A DNA stretch of 64,000 nt from Paenibacillus mucilaginosus 3016 (GCF_000250655.1 NC_016935.1:5164001-5228000), one strand, 5' to 3'; shown: positions 18,716 to 28,339, numbered from the stretch's first letter. Program-made: numbers and translations. Notes: generated from the letters alone by a model not told the origin.

Positions 18716-19645
18716 CTAGTCATCGGCCCTCTTGTTCAGCACCTTGAGCTGAAGCAGGGACAGCGCCAGGATCATCGCAAACAGCACGACGGTGGCCGCC
18801 GCCGCCTCGCCCATCTTAAAGTGCTTGAAGGCTAGATTGTAAATGTGCAGCACCAGCGACACGGTTGAATTCAGCGGCCCGCCCCCCGTCATGTTCAGCA
18901 CCTCGGAGAACGACTGAAGGAAGCCGATGCTTCCGATGACGACCGAGAAGACCATCACGGGGTTGAGCAGCGGAAGCGTGATATGCAGGAACCGGCGCCA
19001 CGAGCCGGCCCCGTCGATCGAAGCGGCATCGTAATACATGCGGGGAATGTTCTCGAGCCCCGTGAGGAAGATCAGCATCTGGAAGCCGACGCCCTGCCAG
19101 ATCATCGCCGCAATGACAAGATAGATCGCCTGCGACGGGGAGCCGAGGAACAGCTGGGGCTCGAGGCCCAGTCCCAGCAGGATGCCGTTCGCGATGCCGT
19201 TCTTCATCAGAATCCAGCGGAACACCCAGCCGGCCGCCACGACGCTCGTCACATAAGGGATAAAGTAGACCGTACGGTACAAGCCCTTGAAACGGCCTAT
19301 CCGGTGCAGCAGCAGCGCCACGATGAGCCCCGCGAGCAGCTGGCCGGGCACGCCGACGGCCACGTAGATCAGCGTATTGCGGAGCGACTGCAGGAAGATC
19401 GTGTCCTGCAGCAGGGCGGCGTAGTTGCCGAGCCCGACGAAGGGCTTCACCTCCGAGAGCAGGTCCCACTCCCGGAACGAGACATGGAACGAATACAGAA
19501 TCGGCAGGATCCTTACACTCGCAAAGAACAGCAGGGGCAGCAGCAGGCAGCTGTAGATGAAGAGGTACCGCTGCCCCTTCACGCTCAGACCTCTCCTCAG
19601 CGGTGTCTGCCTGCCCCGGGCCTGCAGCTTGTCGGCAAGTTCCAT
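18716..19645 (-). CDS. Sugar ABC importer permease, MalF type
   Basis: 309-residue CUT1 permease with a basic N-terminus, a first helix near residues 28-48 and the EAA loop AASIDGAGSWRRFLHITLPL. It lies 15 bases upstream of the MalG-type gene and 33 bases after the binding protein gene. Confidence 0.93.
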   Translation of the reverse strand: MELADKLQARGRQTPLRRGLSVKGQRYLFIYSCLLLPLLFFASVRILPILYSFHVSFREWDLLSEVKPFVGLGNYAALLQDTIFLQSLRNTLIYVAVGVPGQLLAGLIVALLLHRIGRFKGLYRTVYFIPYVTSVVAAGWVFRWILMKNGIANGILLGLGLEPQLFLGSPSQAIYLVIAAMIWQGVGFQMLIFLTGLENIPRMYYDAASIDGAGSWRRFLHITLPLLNPVMVFSVVIGSIGFLQSFSEVLNMTGGGPLNSTVSLVLHIYNLAFKHFKMGEAAAATVVLFAMILALSLLQLKVLNKRADD

Positions 19646-19678
19646 AACGTCACATCCTTTCTTTCCGCCGGTTCCGTC

Positions 19679-21040
19679 TTATTTCTTGTCCTGCTTCGCC
19701 CAGTAGTCGTCATACAGCTTCTGCGTTTTCTTCACGAGCTCTTCGTACGCCTTCTCATACGGCACCGCATTTAGCACCACCTCATCCACCGCTTCGGTAA
19801 AATAATCCTTCTCGAGCTTCTCGTCCACGAAGAAATGCGCATTCGCATAGTCCAGCTGCCCGATGAACGGGCCAAGCTTCTCATCCTTCGTGTATTTGTC
19901 CTGCAGGGCCACTTCCTTCTTGGCCGGCAGCTCGCCGACCTTCTCGACCCACTGCTCCTGCACTTCCCTGCTTGTAAGGAACTTCAGGAACTCGGCGGCC
20001 GCTTCCAGCTTCTTGCCCTGCACATTCTTCGTGATCCCGTTCGCCCAGAACGACACCTGCGTAGCCTTCTCCTTGTAGGAAGGCAGCGGGGCGATCGCAT
20101 AGTTCAGGTTCGGCGCATCCTTTTTGAGTCCGCCGAGCTGGAAGCTCCCGTCGATATTCATCGCCGCATGGCCTGTTTTGAACGCCGTAATGTCATCGGT
20201 ATAGAAGTCCTTGGTGCCGATCTTATGTACGAGCGACAGATCGATCAGGTACTTGAACGCAACAAGTCCCGCCGGCGATTCCGCCCAGAGAATCCGGCGC
20301 CGGTCATCGCTGATATCCTTGCCCCCCGCTTGATATACCAGCGCATCCCGGTACCAGTGGTGCAGCTGCGCACCCGGCTGCCATGCGATCCCCTCGATGA
20401 CGAACTGCCCCTTCGCATCCTTCTCGGTCAGCTTCTTGCCGGTTTCCACGAGTTCCGTCCAGGTAGCCGGCGGCTTCGAAGGGTCAAGCCCCGCCTTCTT
20501 GAACAGGTCCTTGTTGTAAAATAAGGCGAGCGTCCGTACGGCCGTAGGAATCGCGTAGTATTTGCCGTTAAACTTCGCGGTCTCGACGAACGGGAAGAAC
20601 TCCTTCTTGACCGACTCCTCCGAGAAAACCGGCTCCGGCAGGGGCTGCAGATACCCCGAGGACACATATTTGGGCAGCCAGCCGTAATACAGGTTGATGA
20701 TATCCGGTCCCTTGCCGGCCGGAACCAGCGTAGCCACCTTCTCGTTGTATTGGTCATACGGAAAATTCGTCTGCTTGACGGTGATATTCGGATGGAGCTT
20801 CTCGAAATCCGCGATCAGCTTCGTGATCAGCTCCACCTTGGCCGGGTATTGATACTGCCAATATTCGAGGGTGATCTTCTCCTCCCCGGCGGCGGCTGCA
20901 CTCTCCCCCGCCTTGGGCTGACCGGAAGCTGCAGGTGCGGAGCCCTCAGACCCACCGCAGCCGGCCAGCAGCAGGGCGATGCTCAGTGCCGCAGCGCCTG
21001 CCGTCCGGCGGTTAAACCGAAGAACTTTGTGTTTGTGCAT
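19679..21040 (-). CDS. Sugar-binding lipoprotein, CUT1 type
   Basis: 453-residue extracellular solute-binding protein family 1. Lipobox LLLAGC at about residues 24-29, then an Ala/Gly linker and the mature domain (ITLEYWQYQYPAK, FEKLHPNITVKQ, ALFYNKDLFKKAGLDPSKPP). AAGGGGAG precedes the ATG by 8 bases. The start overlaps the end of the amidohydrolase gene by 29 bases in another frame, which indicates coupling. Ligand unknown. Confidence 0.93.
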   Translation of the reverse strand: MHKHKVLRFNRRTAGAAALSIALLLAGCGGSEGSAPAASGQPKAGESAAAAGEEKITLEYWQYQYPAKVELITKLIADFEKLHPNITVKQTNFPYDQYNEKVATLVPAGKGPDIINLYYGWLPKYVSSGYLQPLPEPVFSEESVKKEFFPFVETAKFNGKYYAIPTAVRTLALFYNKDLFKKAGLDPSKPPATWTELVETGKKLTEKDAKGQFVIEGIAWQPGAQLHHWYRDALVYQAGGKDISDDRRRILWAESPAGLVAFKYLIDLSLVHKIGTKDFYTDDITAFKTGHAAMNIDGSFQLGGLKKDAPNLNYAIAPLPSYKEKATQVSFWANGITKNVQGKKLEAAAEFLKFLTSREVQEQWVEKVGELPAKKEVALQDKYTKDEKLGPFIGQLDYANAHFFVDEKLEKDYFTEAVDEVVLNAVPYEKAYEELVKKTQKLYDDYWAKQDKK

Positions 21041-21981
21041 ATGACGTACTCCCCTTCTCTGTAGTTGATATATTCAAGAGCCTTCTGGCGTTGTCCCCAA
21101 AGATGTTCTCGATGTCCTCTTCACGCATCCGCAGCTCCCGGCAGGAACGCACCTGATCCTGAAGATACCGGTAGACGAACCCCCGGGGGAACGCGCTGGA
21201 ATCCGTGCCGAACAGCAGCCTCTCGGGGCCGATCAGCTCATAGCATTTGCGGAACAGGAGATCCAGGTTCAGCTCGTACGGCACCCAGCGCATCCACTGG
21301 TTCGAGCCCGACGTGTCGATGTACACATTCGGGCAGCTCCAGCAGAGATGGAGCAGCTCCTGGAAGTACCCGGCGCCAAAATGCGGCACGATGATCGGGA
21401 TATCCGGATATTCGCGGGCCACATTGAAAATCGACAGCGGGTTGATGTTGAGGTGCGAGGCGATGCCGCCCGTATGGCCGAGGAGGCCAAAATGGATGAG
21501 CACCGGCAGCCGCCTCTCCGCGAGGAACTCCCAGACGGGCGTCAGCGACGGATCATGGAACGGCCGCTCCACCAGGGGGCCGAACAGCTTGTAGCCCCGC
21601 AGGCCGAGCTCGTCGACGGCTCTCTTCAGCTCGGCCGCCGCCCCCGGTTCCTCGATCCCCGTGATGGGCGAAGCCGGTGAACCGGCCGGGGTACCGGCCG
21701 ATCTGCTCGGCCAGATCGTCGTTGCTCCAGGCCGTAAGGAAGTTGATGCCGCCGAGCCCGTAGCGCTCGAGCTCTTCCACCCACCGGTCGATGACCGGAC
21801 GGGTGTCCTCCTCCACCTCGTTCCGGGAGGGCGGCGGCGGGAAATCCCATGTGAGCCGCATCCGCTGTCCCCGGAGCGCATTGGCGTCGGAGAAGACCGG
21901 ATGGCGGGACATGAAGGGCACGGGATAGGGCAGATGGGCATGAAGATCAAATACCCGAAAATCAGGATTCGCGAAGAGCAC
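21012..21981 (-). pseudogene. Amidohydrolase-2 family hydrolase, frameshifted
   Basis: A TIM-barrel metal hydrolase (amidohydrolase 2 family, about 320 residues) split across two frames. The first part (GTG 21981, AAGGTG upstream) has the metal motif FDLHAHLPYP and runs to GRYPGRFTGFA. The second continues PITGIEEPG..., with further ligands in VLIHFG, IIVPHFGAGY and the catalytic Asp of LLFGTDSSAF. The break is near 21664-21671, where one extra or two missing bases would explain it. All catalytic residues are present across the two parts, so a sequence error is as likely as decay. It leads the sugar importer operon, suggesting hydrolysis or decarboxylation of the imported compound. Confidence 0.8.
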
Positions 21982-22056
21982 TGGGGATCACCTTCCGTCT
22001 GGGATTTGTGGGGAAAGCCCGGATGCTAAGATAAACGGCTCGCTTTCTGATATATC

Positions 22057-22106
22057 GAAAAAGGAGATGAACGGTCTCTTCCCCAAAGGAAGAGCGATTC
22101 ATCTCC
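22057..22106 (-). terminator. Terminator of the ArgH-like gene
   Basis: Minus-strand hairpin with outer arms GGAGATGAA/TTCATCTCC (22063-22071 and 22098-22106), inner CTCTTCC/GGAAGAG and a TTTTT tract directly after. It starts about 22 bases after the lyase stop. Confidence 0.88.
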
Positions 22107-22127
22107 GGCGGTCCGGTTCATGAGGAG

Positions 22128-23651
22128 TTAAGATTGATTCTGGGGGACGCCCCACCGGGCGATCGTGGTATCCACGTACTGCCGGGCGGTGCGGATGGCC
22201 TCCCGCCTCTCCTGCAGCCAAGCTTCGTCGCTCTCCTGCCGGAAGCGCTGATGCTGGAGCGCCCGCAGCACTTCCTCCGGGTTCGGGCCGCCGTGCAGCC
22301 TGCGGATCGCAACGAACCAGGACGGATCCAGCGATCGGCGGAGCTCCTCTTCATCCAAGGCCAGGTCCCGGCCGATGATCTCCCCCGCGGCCCGGTTCAG
22401 CGCCTCAAGCTCCAGCCCGGAAGCGGACAAGCCCCGGCTCACCGCCTCCTTCACCACCCGGGAGACGATCGTATGCGCGGTCCGGAAGGAGAGGCTTTCG
22501 GTGCGCACCAGCGTATCCGCCAGCTCGGTCACCGTGGCGAAGCTCGCCTCCGCCCTGGCACGCAGCCCTTCCTTGTTGATCTCCAGCGTCCCGATCACGC
22601 AGCCGAGCAGGCGGTAGACCGACTCCAGCGTGCGCAGGCTCTTCCAGGCGTAGGGCTGCAGATCGTCCTCCGTATCCACGATATCCCCGAAGGGCGTATT
22701 GTGGATCATCGTCAGCACGGTCTGCGCGTCTCCTGCGCAGCTCGAGAGAAGCGAACGCATATGCTCTATCGATACGGGGTTGCGCTTCTGCGGCATGATC
22801 GAGGAGATCTGCACATACGGCGGAGCCACGTGAAGCACGGCAAACTCCTGTGTCGACCACAGGAGCAGCTCCTGCACGAAGCGGCCCAGATTGATCGCCG
22901 CCAGCTGCACCGCCGCCGCAATCTCGCCGACATAGTCGGCTCCGCTGACCGCGTCATACGCGTTGTCAATGAGGCCGTCGAAGGCGAGCAGCTCGGCCAT
23001 CCGCTCGCGCGAGACGGCAAAGCCGGAGGTTGTCAGGGCGGCGGCGCCCATGCTGCTGCGGTTGCAGTTCGCAAAGGCGGCCTTCAGCCGGCGGAGGTCA
23101 CGCCCGAGCGAGTCGGAGACGGCGGCGATGTAGTGTGCCATCGTCGTGGGCTGCGCCTGCTGCGTGTGCGTATAGCCGAGCATGACCGTCTCCGTATGCT
23201 CCCCTGCAAAGGAGAGCAGCCGCTCATGCAGCAGGAGCGCGGAGCCGATGGTCTCCAGCAGCTTCTCCCGCAGGACGAGCCGGTAGATGGCGATGCCCAT
23301 ATCGTTGCGGCTGCGTGCCAGATGCAGATTGCCTGCGGCATCCCCCGCGTGCTCGAGCAGCCCGTGCTCCACCTGGAAGAACAAATCCTCGAACTGTCCG
23401 GTATACGCGCTCTGCTGCAGGGCGGCCAGATCCAGGGATTCCAGGGCGGCGGCGATGCGCTCCGCGTCCGAATCCGAGACCAGTCCCTGCTCCCGGAGCA
23501 TAATCAGGTGCGCTCTGTTCACCGTCATCATGGGGAGCAGCAGCTCCGCCTTCGCTTGGTCGAATGCCGGAGCCAGAACCACCTCGGCATACGTGCGTCC
23601 GGGGAAAACGGCTCCTTCCTCCTTCAGCCAGTCCTGCTTCCCGATCGGCAA
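22128..23651 (-). CDS. argH: Argininosuccinate lyase-like enzyme
   Basis: 507-residue member of the fumarase/argininosuccinate lyase superfamily. Landmarks are HLARSRNDMGIA (110-121), GYTHTQQAQP (159-168, with the general-acid His) and the mobile-loop signature SSIMPQKRNP (283-292). The loop is usually preceded by Gly and continues NPD in true ArgH; here it is I-S-S-I-M and N-P-V-S, and the protein is about 40 residues longer than usual. It is not near argG but beside an amidohydrolase and a sugar-type importer. It may act on another N-substituted aspartate or succinyl conjugate. TTG start with GGGGGGA 6 bases upstream; own promoter and terminator make it monocistronic. Confidence 0.8.
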   Translation of the reverse strand: MPIGKQDWLKEEGAVFPGRTYAEVVLAPAFDQAKAELLLPMMTVNRAHLIMLREQGLVSDSDAERIAAALESLDLAALQQSAYTGQFEDLFFQVEHGLLEHAGDAAGNLHLARSRNDMGIAIYRLVLREKLLETIGSALLLHERLLSFAGEHTETVMLGYTHTQQAQPTTMAHYIAAVSDSLGRDLRRLKAAFANCNRSSMGAAALTTSGFAVSRERMAELLAFDGLIDNAYDAVSGADYVGEIAAAVQLAAINLGRFVQELLLWSTQEFAVLHVAPPYVQISSIMPQKRNPVSIEHMRSLLSSCAGDAQTVLTMIHNTPFGDIVDTEDDLQPYAWKSLRTLESVYRLLGCVIGTLEINKEGLRARAEASFATVTELADTLVRTESLSFRTAHTIVSRVVKEAVSRGLSASGLELEALNRAAGEIIGRDLALDEEELRRSLDPSWFVAIRRLHGGPNPEEVLRALQHQRFRQESDEAWLQERREAIRTARQYVDTTIARWGVPQNQS

Positions 23652-23709
23652 GAGAATCCCCCCCTGGTATCATTTTACTTTAATACCGATAAATCCTGTA
23701 TGATTAATT

Positions 23710-23738
23710 AGATTACACCCAACCCTCCTATCCGTCAA
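23710..23738 (-). promoter_or_regulatory. Sigma-A promoter of the ArgH-like gene
   Basis: Minus strand: TTGACG (23738-23733), 17-base spacer, TAATCT (23715-23710). Start of transcription near 23703, about 50 bases before the TTG start codon. Confidence 0.6.
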
Positions 23739-23779
23739 TACCAAAAAAGGTACATCCTTCCTGCATAGGGGTGTATAAC

Positions 23780-23810
23780 AGAAAAAGCCGCTGTTAAGGC
23801 GGCTTTTTCT
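23780..23810 (-). terminator. Terminator after the sulfone operon
   Basis: Perfect 12-base stem AGAAAAAGCCGC / GCGGCTTTTTCT with a 7-base loop. It has U-tracts on both strands so could work in both directions. It lies 190 bases after the stop of the acyl-CoA-dehydrogenase-like gene at 24000; the bases between (23811-23999) hold nothing I can support. Confidence 0.85.
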
Positions 23811-23999
23811 AACCAGGAGAATGGCTCCGCAGCAGGCTGTTCAGCCCCCATTGGATTTGACCGGCTCCTTCCGGTAAAAAGACATGAGCATCCCATCCTC
23901 CTTGGAGCAGCGAGTCCTTCGGCCGGTTCCCGCCCGCTTCCCGATCGTTCTGCCGGCTTGCGGATGAACCGCTGTTGTATGATGTCCGCAGCCCCCGGC

Positions 24000-25205
24000 T
24001 CAGTCTCCGCCCTCATACCACAGCTCGAGCGGCAGGCCGACCAGCGCTTTGCCGATCCACTCCCGGGCGATGTTGTTCGACGGCCCCATAACGACACCCG
24101 CGCGCGTGTCGCGGAACAGGCGCTCGAAGATGCCCTTCTTGTAGCCGTAGCCTCCGGTGACATCCAGCGCCGCCTTCGCCGCCTTGGCGGCTACCTCCGC
24201 CGCATGGATCTTGAACTCGACGAGCGGCAGCAGCAGCTCCACCTGCGGGCGTCCTGCCGCCTGCAGCTCATCGAGCTGCTTCGCAAGCGACACCTGCCAG
24301 GGCTTCAGGCTTTCGATCAGCACCTTCACTTCGGCAAGCTGCTGGCGGATGATCTGGTAATCCGAGAGCCGCTTGTTGAAGTCGCGGTGAATGGTGCCCT
24401 TGACGTAGTCCACGGCCGCTTCGAGCGCAGCCTGTGCGGCGCCGAGCCACGTGGAGCCGAGTCCGATCAGGTAGACCGGCGAGACGCCGCTCTCCAGAAT
24501 CTCCCGGCCCTGCCCGTCGGTGCCGAGCTTATCCCGCGCTTCCACACGGACGCCTTCATAGGTGATCGGCCCGCTGTGGTTGCCCCGGACGCCGAGCGCG
24601 TCCCAGACGCCCGGCTTGATCCCGGGCAGGCCGCCGTCCACGATGAAGAAGCTGACGTCCGTCGGCGTCTGCGCCCCCGGTGTGCGCGTCTGGAACACAT
24701 AGAAGTCGGCCTGGCCGGAGGAGGTCGTGAACGATTTTTCGGCGTTCAGGATATAATCTTCGCCATCCCGCGAGGCTTCGCTGAAGTTGAACCACCAGTG
24801 CCCGCCCGAGGCCTTCTCGCTGGTGGAATACGTGCCGATCGAACCGGCACTGACCGGTCTCAGCCACCGCTCCTTCTGGTCTTCATTGCCGTAGAGCGCT
24901 ATCGTCTGCACCGCGCCTACGTGCATGACATAGACCAGTGACGTGGACGGGCATCCCCGGCCCACCTCCTCTGCGGCGATGGCAAACGCCACATGATCAA
25001 GTCCCCGTCCGCCGTAGCGCTCCGGGATCAGAACGCCGTTCCAGCCGGTCTCCGCCAGCACCTGCAGGTTCTCCCGCGGGAACCGTCCCTCACGGTCGGT
25101 CGTTTCGGCGTTCGGCCGGATGACCTCATCGACAATGCGGCGCACTTCGGCACGCAGGCTTTCATAGTCAGGCACGGCATTCGCTTTTTCCAGTTCCACA
25201 CTCAT
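24000..25205 (-). CDS. Acyl-CoA dehydrogenase-like flavin monooxygenase (DszC/SfnC-like)
   Basis: 401-residue protein with the acyl-CoA dehydrogenase fold: flavin-binding STSEKASGGHWWFN and NAEKSFTTSSGQADFYVF in the middle domain, and a helical C-terminal domain ending GGYGYKKGIFERLFRDTRAGVVMGPSNNIAREWIG. The usual active-site Glu of dehydrogenases is not obvious. Together with the adjacent SfnG gene, this suggests a reduced-flavin-dependent oxygenase of the DszC/SfnC group. ATG 25205 is chosen (GAAGGAG 8 bases upstream; only 2 bases for ATG 25211). It follows sfnG by 40 bases in one operon. Confidence 0.85.
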   Translation of the reverse strand: MSVELEKANAVPDYESLRAEVRRIVDEVIRPNAETTDREGRFPRENLQVLAETGWNGVLIPERYGGRGLDHVAFAIAAEEVGRGCPSTSLVYVMHVGAVQTIALYGNEDQKERWLRPVSAGSIGTYSTSEKASGGHWWFNFSEASRDGEDYILNAEKSFTTSSGQADFYVFQTRTPGAQTPTDVSFFIVDGGLPGIKPGVWDALGVRGNHSGPITYEGVRVEARDKLGTDGQGREILESGVSPVYLIGLGSTWLGAAQAALEAAVDYVKGTIHRDFNKRLSDYQIIRQQLAEVKVLIESLKPWQVSLAKQLDELQAAGRPQVELLLPLVEFKIHAAEVAAKAAKAALDVTGGYGYKKGIFERLFRDTRAGVVMGPSNNIAREWIGKALVGLPLELWYEGGD

Positions 25206-25245
25206 CTTCATCGCTCCTTCGGAATGGTAGTTGCTGTGAATCGGA

Positions 25246-26322
25246 TTAATTCGCGGGTACCGCGTTCAGCAGGGCTTCCTTCTCGCGCACCAGCGGGATC
25301 ACCTTGTCGCCGAAAGCCTTGATCTCTTCATCGTAATGAAGGAAGCCGGTGAGAATGAGGTCGACGCCGATCTTCTTCAGCTCGATGATGCGGTCCGCGA
25401 CCTGCTCCGGCGTACCGATGAGGCCCGTCTTGAAGCCGTCGTTGTACTGCACGAGATCCTCGAAATTCGAGTCCGCCCACATGCCCTCCCTCTCGGGCGA
25501 CGCCTTGCCCGCGAACTGCACCTGACTGCGGAAGCCCTCAACGGCCTCCGGGTCGGCATGGCTGATGATCTCCCTCAGCACCTGACGCGCTTCTTCTTCC
25601 GTATCGCGGACGATCACGAACGCATTGACGCCGAAGCTCAAGCTGCGTCCCTCGACTGCCGCCAATGCTTTGACCTCCTCGATCTGCGCCCGGAAGCCCT
25701 CCAGGGTATTGCCGTTCATGAAATACCAGTCGGAGACGCGGGCGGCCATCGCCCGGGCTGCGGCGGAATTGCCGCCCTGGAACACGGGAGGCTGGACAAG
25801 GGGCTTCGGCTTGTGGGGAGCCTCGTTGATCCGGTAGAAGTCTCCGCGGAACGTGGTCGCCTCCTGGTTCCAAAGCTCTTTCAGGACGCGGATGAACTCC
25901 TCCGACCGGCGGTAGCGCTCGTTATGGTCCAGCCAGGGCTCGCCGAAGCCGTAGAACTCCCCCTTGAACCACCCGCTCACGATATTGACGGCCGCCCGGC
26001 CTCCGCTGATCTGATCGATTGTCGTGATCGCCTTCGCAATGGTTCCCGGGTGCCAGAGGCCGGGCAGGACGGCTGCGATCAGCTTGAGCTTCGTCGTTAC
26101 GGCCGCCAGAGCGGACGCGAGGGAGATCGCTTCGAGCTGGTTCTCGGCGCCGTAGCTTGCGATGAAGCGGGTCTGCAGCAGTGCGAACTCGAACCCCGCC
26201 TCCTCCGCCAGCTTCGCATAGGCCGCGTTGTCCTCGAACGACCAGCCCGTTTTTTGCGGAATCTTCGAAATGACAAGGCCTCCGCTGACATTCGGCACCC
26301 AGTAAGCAAACTTCAATGACAT
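25246..26322 (-). CDS. sfnG: Dimethylsulfone monooxygenase SfnG
   Basis: 358-residue luciferase-like FMNH2-dependent monooxygenase. The N-terminus FAYWVPNVSGGLVISKIPQKT is characteristic of SfnG, which converts dimethylsulfone to methanesulfinate. Other landmarks: HPGTIAKAITTIDQISGGRAAVNIVSGW (quoted in part) and IVRDTEEEARQVL. GAGGTG precedes ATG 26322 by 6 bases; ATG 26328 overlaps the binding site too closely. It needs a flavin reductase (SfnF/SsuE type), which is not encoded in the window. Confidence 0.9.
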   Translation of the reverse strand: MSLKFAYWVPNVSGGLVISKIPQKTGWSFEDNAAYAKLAEEAGFEFALLQTRFIASYGAENQLEAISLASALAAVTTKLKLIAAVLPGLWHPGTIAKAITTIDQISGGRAAVNIVSGWFKGEFYGFGEPWLDHNERYRRSEEFIRVLKELWNQEATTFRGDFYRINEAPHKPKPLVQPPVFQGGNSAAARAMAARVSDWYFMNGNTLEGFRAQIEEVKALAAVEGRSLSFGVNAFVIVRDTEEEARQVLREIISHADPEAVEGFRSQVQFAGKASPEREGMWADSNFEDLVQYNDGFKTGLIGTPEQVADRIIELKKIGVDLILTGFLHYDEEIKAFGDKVIPLVREKEALLNAVPAN

Positions 26323-26416
26323 GCTCATCACCTCTATCTTGGTTATAGGAATAGAACAAGGGAGACCCCTTGGGCTATACGAAAGAATCAAGAATGCTGG
26401 AATGCTGGAATGGTAT

Positions 26417-26464
26417 AAAAAAAGGCACCCGCATCGGCGATCTTCAAGATCTGCAGGAGCCTTT
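26417..26464 (-). terminator. Terminator of the HpaB-type gene
   Basis: Minus-strand stem AAAGGCTCC...GGTGCCTTT (one mismatch) enclosing a perfect GATCTTcAAGATC hairpin, followed by seven T. It lies about 100 bases after the stop at 26565 and separates the hydroxylase from sfnG. Confidence 0.75.
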
Positions 26465-26564
26465 AGTGAACTAATCGGCATGGGCTTAAATTTGAAATTG
26501 GGATGGTGCGGGAAGGAACGGAACAAGGAAATTCCATACGGCCTTAAGGGTCATTACGGATAGG

Positions 26565-28016
26565 TTACTGCGGCACCCGGCCCCTGCTCGTTTCCTTGAG
26601 CAGCTTCCATACCGGATCCGTCAGGGTGCTCTTGTCAAAAGAAAGATACTGGTTCGCCAGCCCCCGGACCGGATCGCCGGCATAGAAGCGCTCGTAGAGC
26701 TCATGTCTTGCCCCGAGCGGGCTGCCGATGAGATCCCAGGCGAGCTTCAGCAGCTGCACCTTCTTCTCCGCCGACACGCCGGCCCCCTCGTAGTACAGGT
26801 GCATGAGGCCAGAGATCGGGCCGTAGAAGTCCTCTACGCCGGAGGGCGCCTGGACGAAGCCGCCGCCCCCCACCTGCTGCAGAATCTCCACCGCCCTAGG
26901 GTACAGCTTCGTCCCGACGTTCCGGGCGGTCTCGATGAAGCCGAGATCGGGCACGAGCACACCGGACTCGTCCGGCATGGCCTTCGCTTCGGAGGCGATG
27001 ACCAGCGCCCGGATCACCTGGATCTGCGTCAGCAGTTCCCCGAGCTTCTCCTGAATGTGCAGGAAGCCTGTCGTGCCGATGGATTCCGCCATCGCAAAAG
27101 CGACCCCCGTGATGAATTCCAGCTTGGCCACATAGCGCACGACGTTCTGGTGGAATGCGAGCCCGTTCGCCGTCCGGTTCGCCCGCAGCTTCAGGACATC
27201 CTCCGGACTGCCGTACAGCAGCACTCTCTCCCACGGCACCAGCACGTCGTCGAAGAAGAGAACCGCATCCATCTCGTCATACTGCGCGCTGAGCGGATGA
27301 TTCTGCTCCTGGGCGCTGGCGAAGGACTCCCGGCACACGATATGCAGCCCCGGGGAATTCGCCGGCACAAGAAGCACATGGGCGTGCCTCCGGTCTTCGG
27401 AGCGGAAGGGCAGGAAGGACGAGATAATGAAATCATGCGTATAAGGCGCTCCGGTTGCGATCATCTTGGCCCCGCGGAGCACCAGTCCCTCCCCGGTTTC
27501 CCGCACGACATGCAGGAAACGCTCGGAGATCCGCTCATCGTCCAGGCCGCTGGAGCGGTCAATCTGCGGATCGATGATCGCCGTTGTCAGGAACAGGTCG
27601 TTATCCCGCGCCGCCTCGTAATAGGCGGTGATCTTGTCCCCGAACCCGGGGTCGAGCCCCGACAGCTGGTCCCGGGCGGCATACCAGCCGGTAACAAGGG
27701 AGCGGGCGTAATCCGACAGGCGGCTCATCATCCCGTGCGTGCTCTTGGACCAGACCGAGAACGACCTGCTCCTCTGCGCAAGCTGCTCCTGGGTGCAGGG
27801 CACAAGAAACGAGCTGTGGGCATACCGTCCGCCCGGAACAACGGGATACCCCACCTCGTCCTGCAGAGCCGGATCGTCCAGCATGTTGAAGAGCCTGGTA
27901 ATGGTGGTCAGTGTGCCCTTGAAAGCCGGATGCTCCGGCAGGCCGCTGACGGCCGTTCCCCCGAGCCACACCGTGCGTCCGTCATTCAAGGACTCGAGAA
28001 AGCGTTCGCCCCGCAA
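26565..28016 (-). CDS. HpaB-type FADH2-dependent hydroxylase
   Basis: 483-residue member of the 4-hydroxyphenylacetate 3-monooxygenase (HpaB/PvcC) family, with RSRSFSVWSKSTHGMMSRL near 100, GAKMIATGAPYTHDFIIS near 190 and the FAD-loop LFFDDVLVPWERVLLYG near 255. It hydroxylates phenolic substrates with reduced FAD from a partner reductase (HpaC), which is absent. TTG start with AAAGGAGG 7 bases upstream. Divergent from a TetR gene that probably controls it; monocistronic by its terminator. Substrate unknown. Confidence 0.9.
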   Translation of the reverse strand: MRGERFLESLNDGRTVWLGGTAVSGLPEHPAFKGTLTTITRLFNMLDDPALQDEVGYPVVPGGRYAHSSFLVPCTQEQLAQRSRSFSVWSKSTHGMMSRLSDYARSLVTGWYAARDQLSGLDPGFGDKITAYYEAARDNDLFLTTAIIDPQIDRSSGLDDERISERFLHVVRETGEGLVLRGAKMIATGAPYTHDFIISSFLPFRSEDRRHAHVLLVPANSPGLHIVCRESFASAQEQNHPLSAQYDEMDAVLFFDDVLVPWERVLLYGSPEDVLKLRANRTANGLAFHQNVVRYVAKLEFITGVAFAMAESIGTTGFLHIQEKLGELLTQIQVIRALVIASEAKAMPDESGVLVPDLGFIETARNVGTKLYPRAVEILQQVGGGGFVQAPSGVEDFYGPISGLMHLYYEGAGVSAEKKVQLLKLAWDLIGSPLGARHELYERFYAGDPVRGLANQYLSFDKSTLTDPVWKLLKETSRGRVPQ

Positions 28017-28099
28017 GAAGAATCCTCCTTTCTGTCCGGAATAGGCAACCGGAATCTTTATTTCTTAAATTCCGATTGATTTGCTTTGTTATATCTACT

Positions 28100-28127
28100 A
28101 TCATATCGGTAATCCCAGGATTTGCAA
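28100..28127 (-). promoter_or_regulatory. Likely promoter of the HpaB-type gene
   Basis: Minus strand TTGCAA (28127-28122), 16-base spacer, TATGAT (28105-28100). It lies in the 323-base divergent gap to the TetR gene. No clean palindrome was found in the gap, so the TetR operator is not located. Confidence 0.45.
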
Positions 28128-28339
28128 GACTCATTTTCGCTCCCGTTGACGCTTAAACAACAGCGATCGGGAATCTGTGGGGGAAGAAGAACATAAGCCA
28201 CAGGAGCGGCAAAAGTGGCGGTCCGATGCCGCAGGGGATTCGCTTGGATTGCCGGGGACTGCCGGTTAGAACTGCAGCCTTTCTGTTGCTTTTCCAACAC
28301 TTCATTCCATACCGTCGTTAAAAAAGGAGGAAGATCCTC

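Noticed and set aside
23690..23715. TAAATCC-N13-AGATTA as a fourth copy of the sulfur dyad
   Set aside because: The AGATTA part is the -10 element (TAATCT) of the argH-like promoter, so the similarity is best explained by chance.
26329..26353. GGAATA near the sfnG start as a sulfur dyad
   Set aside because: Only a half site; the other arm is the ribosome binding site region and does not match.
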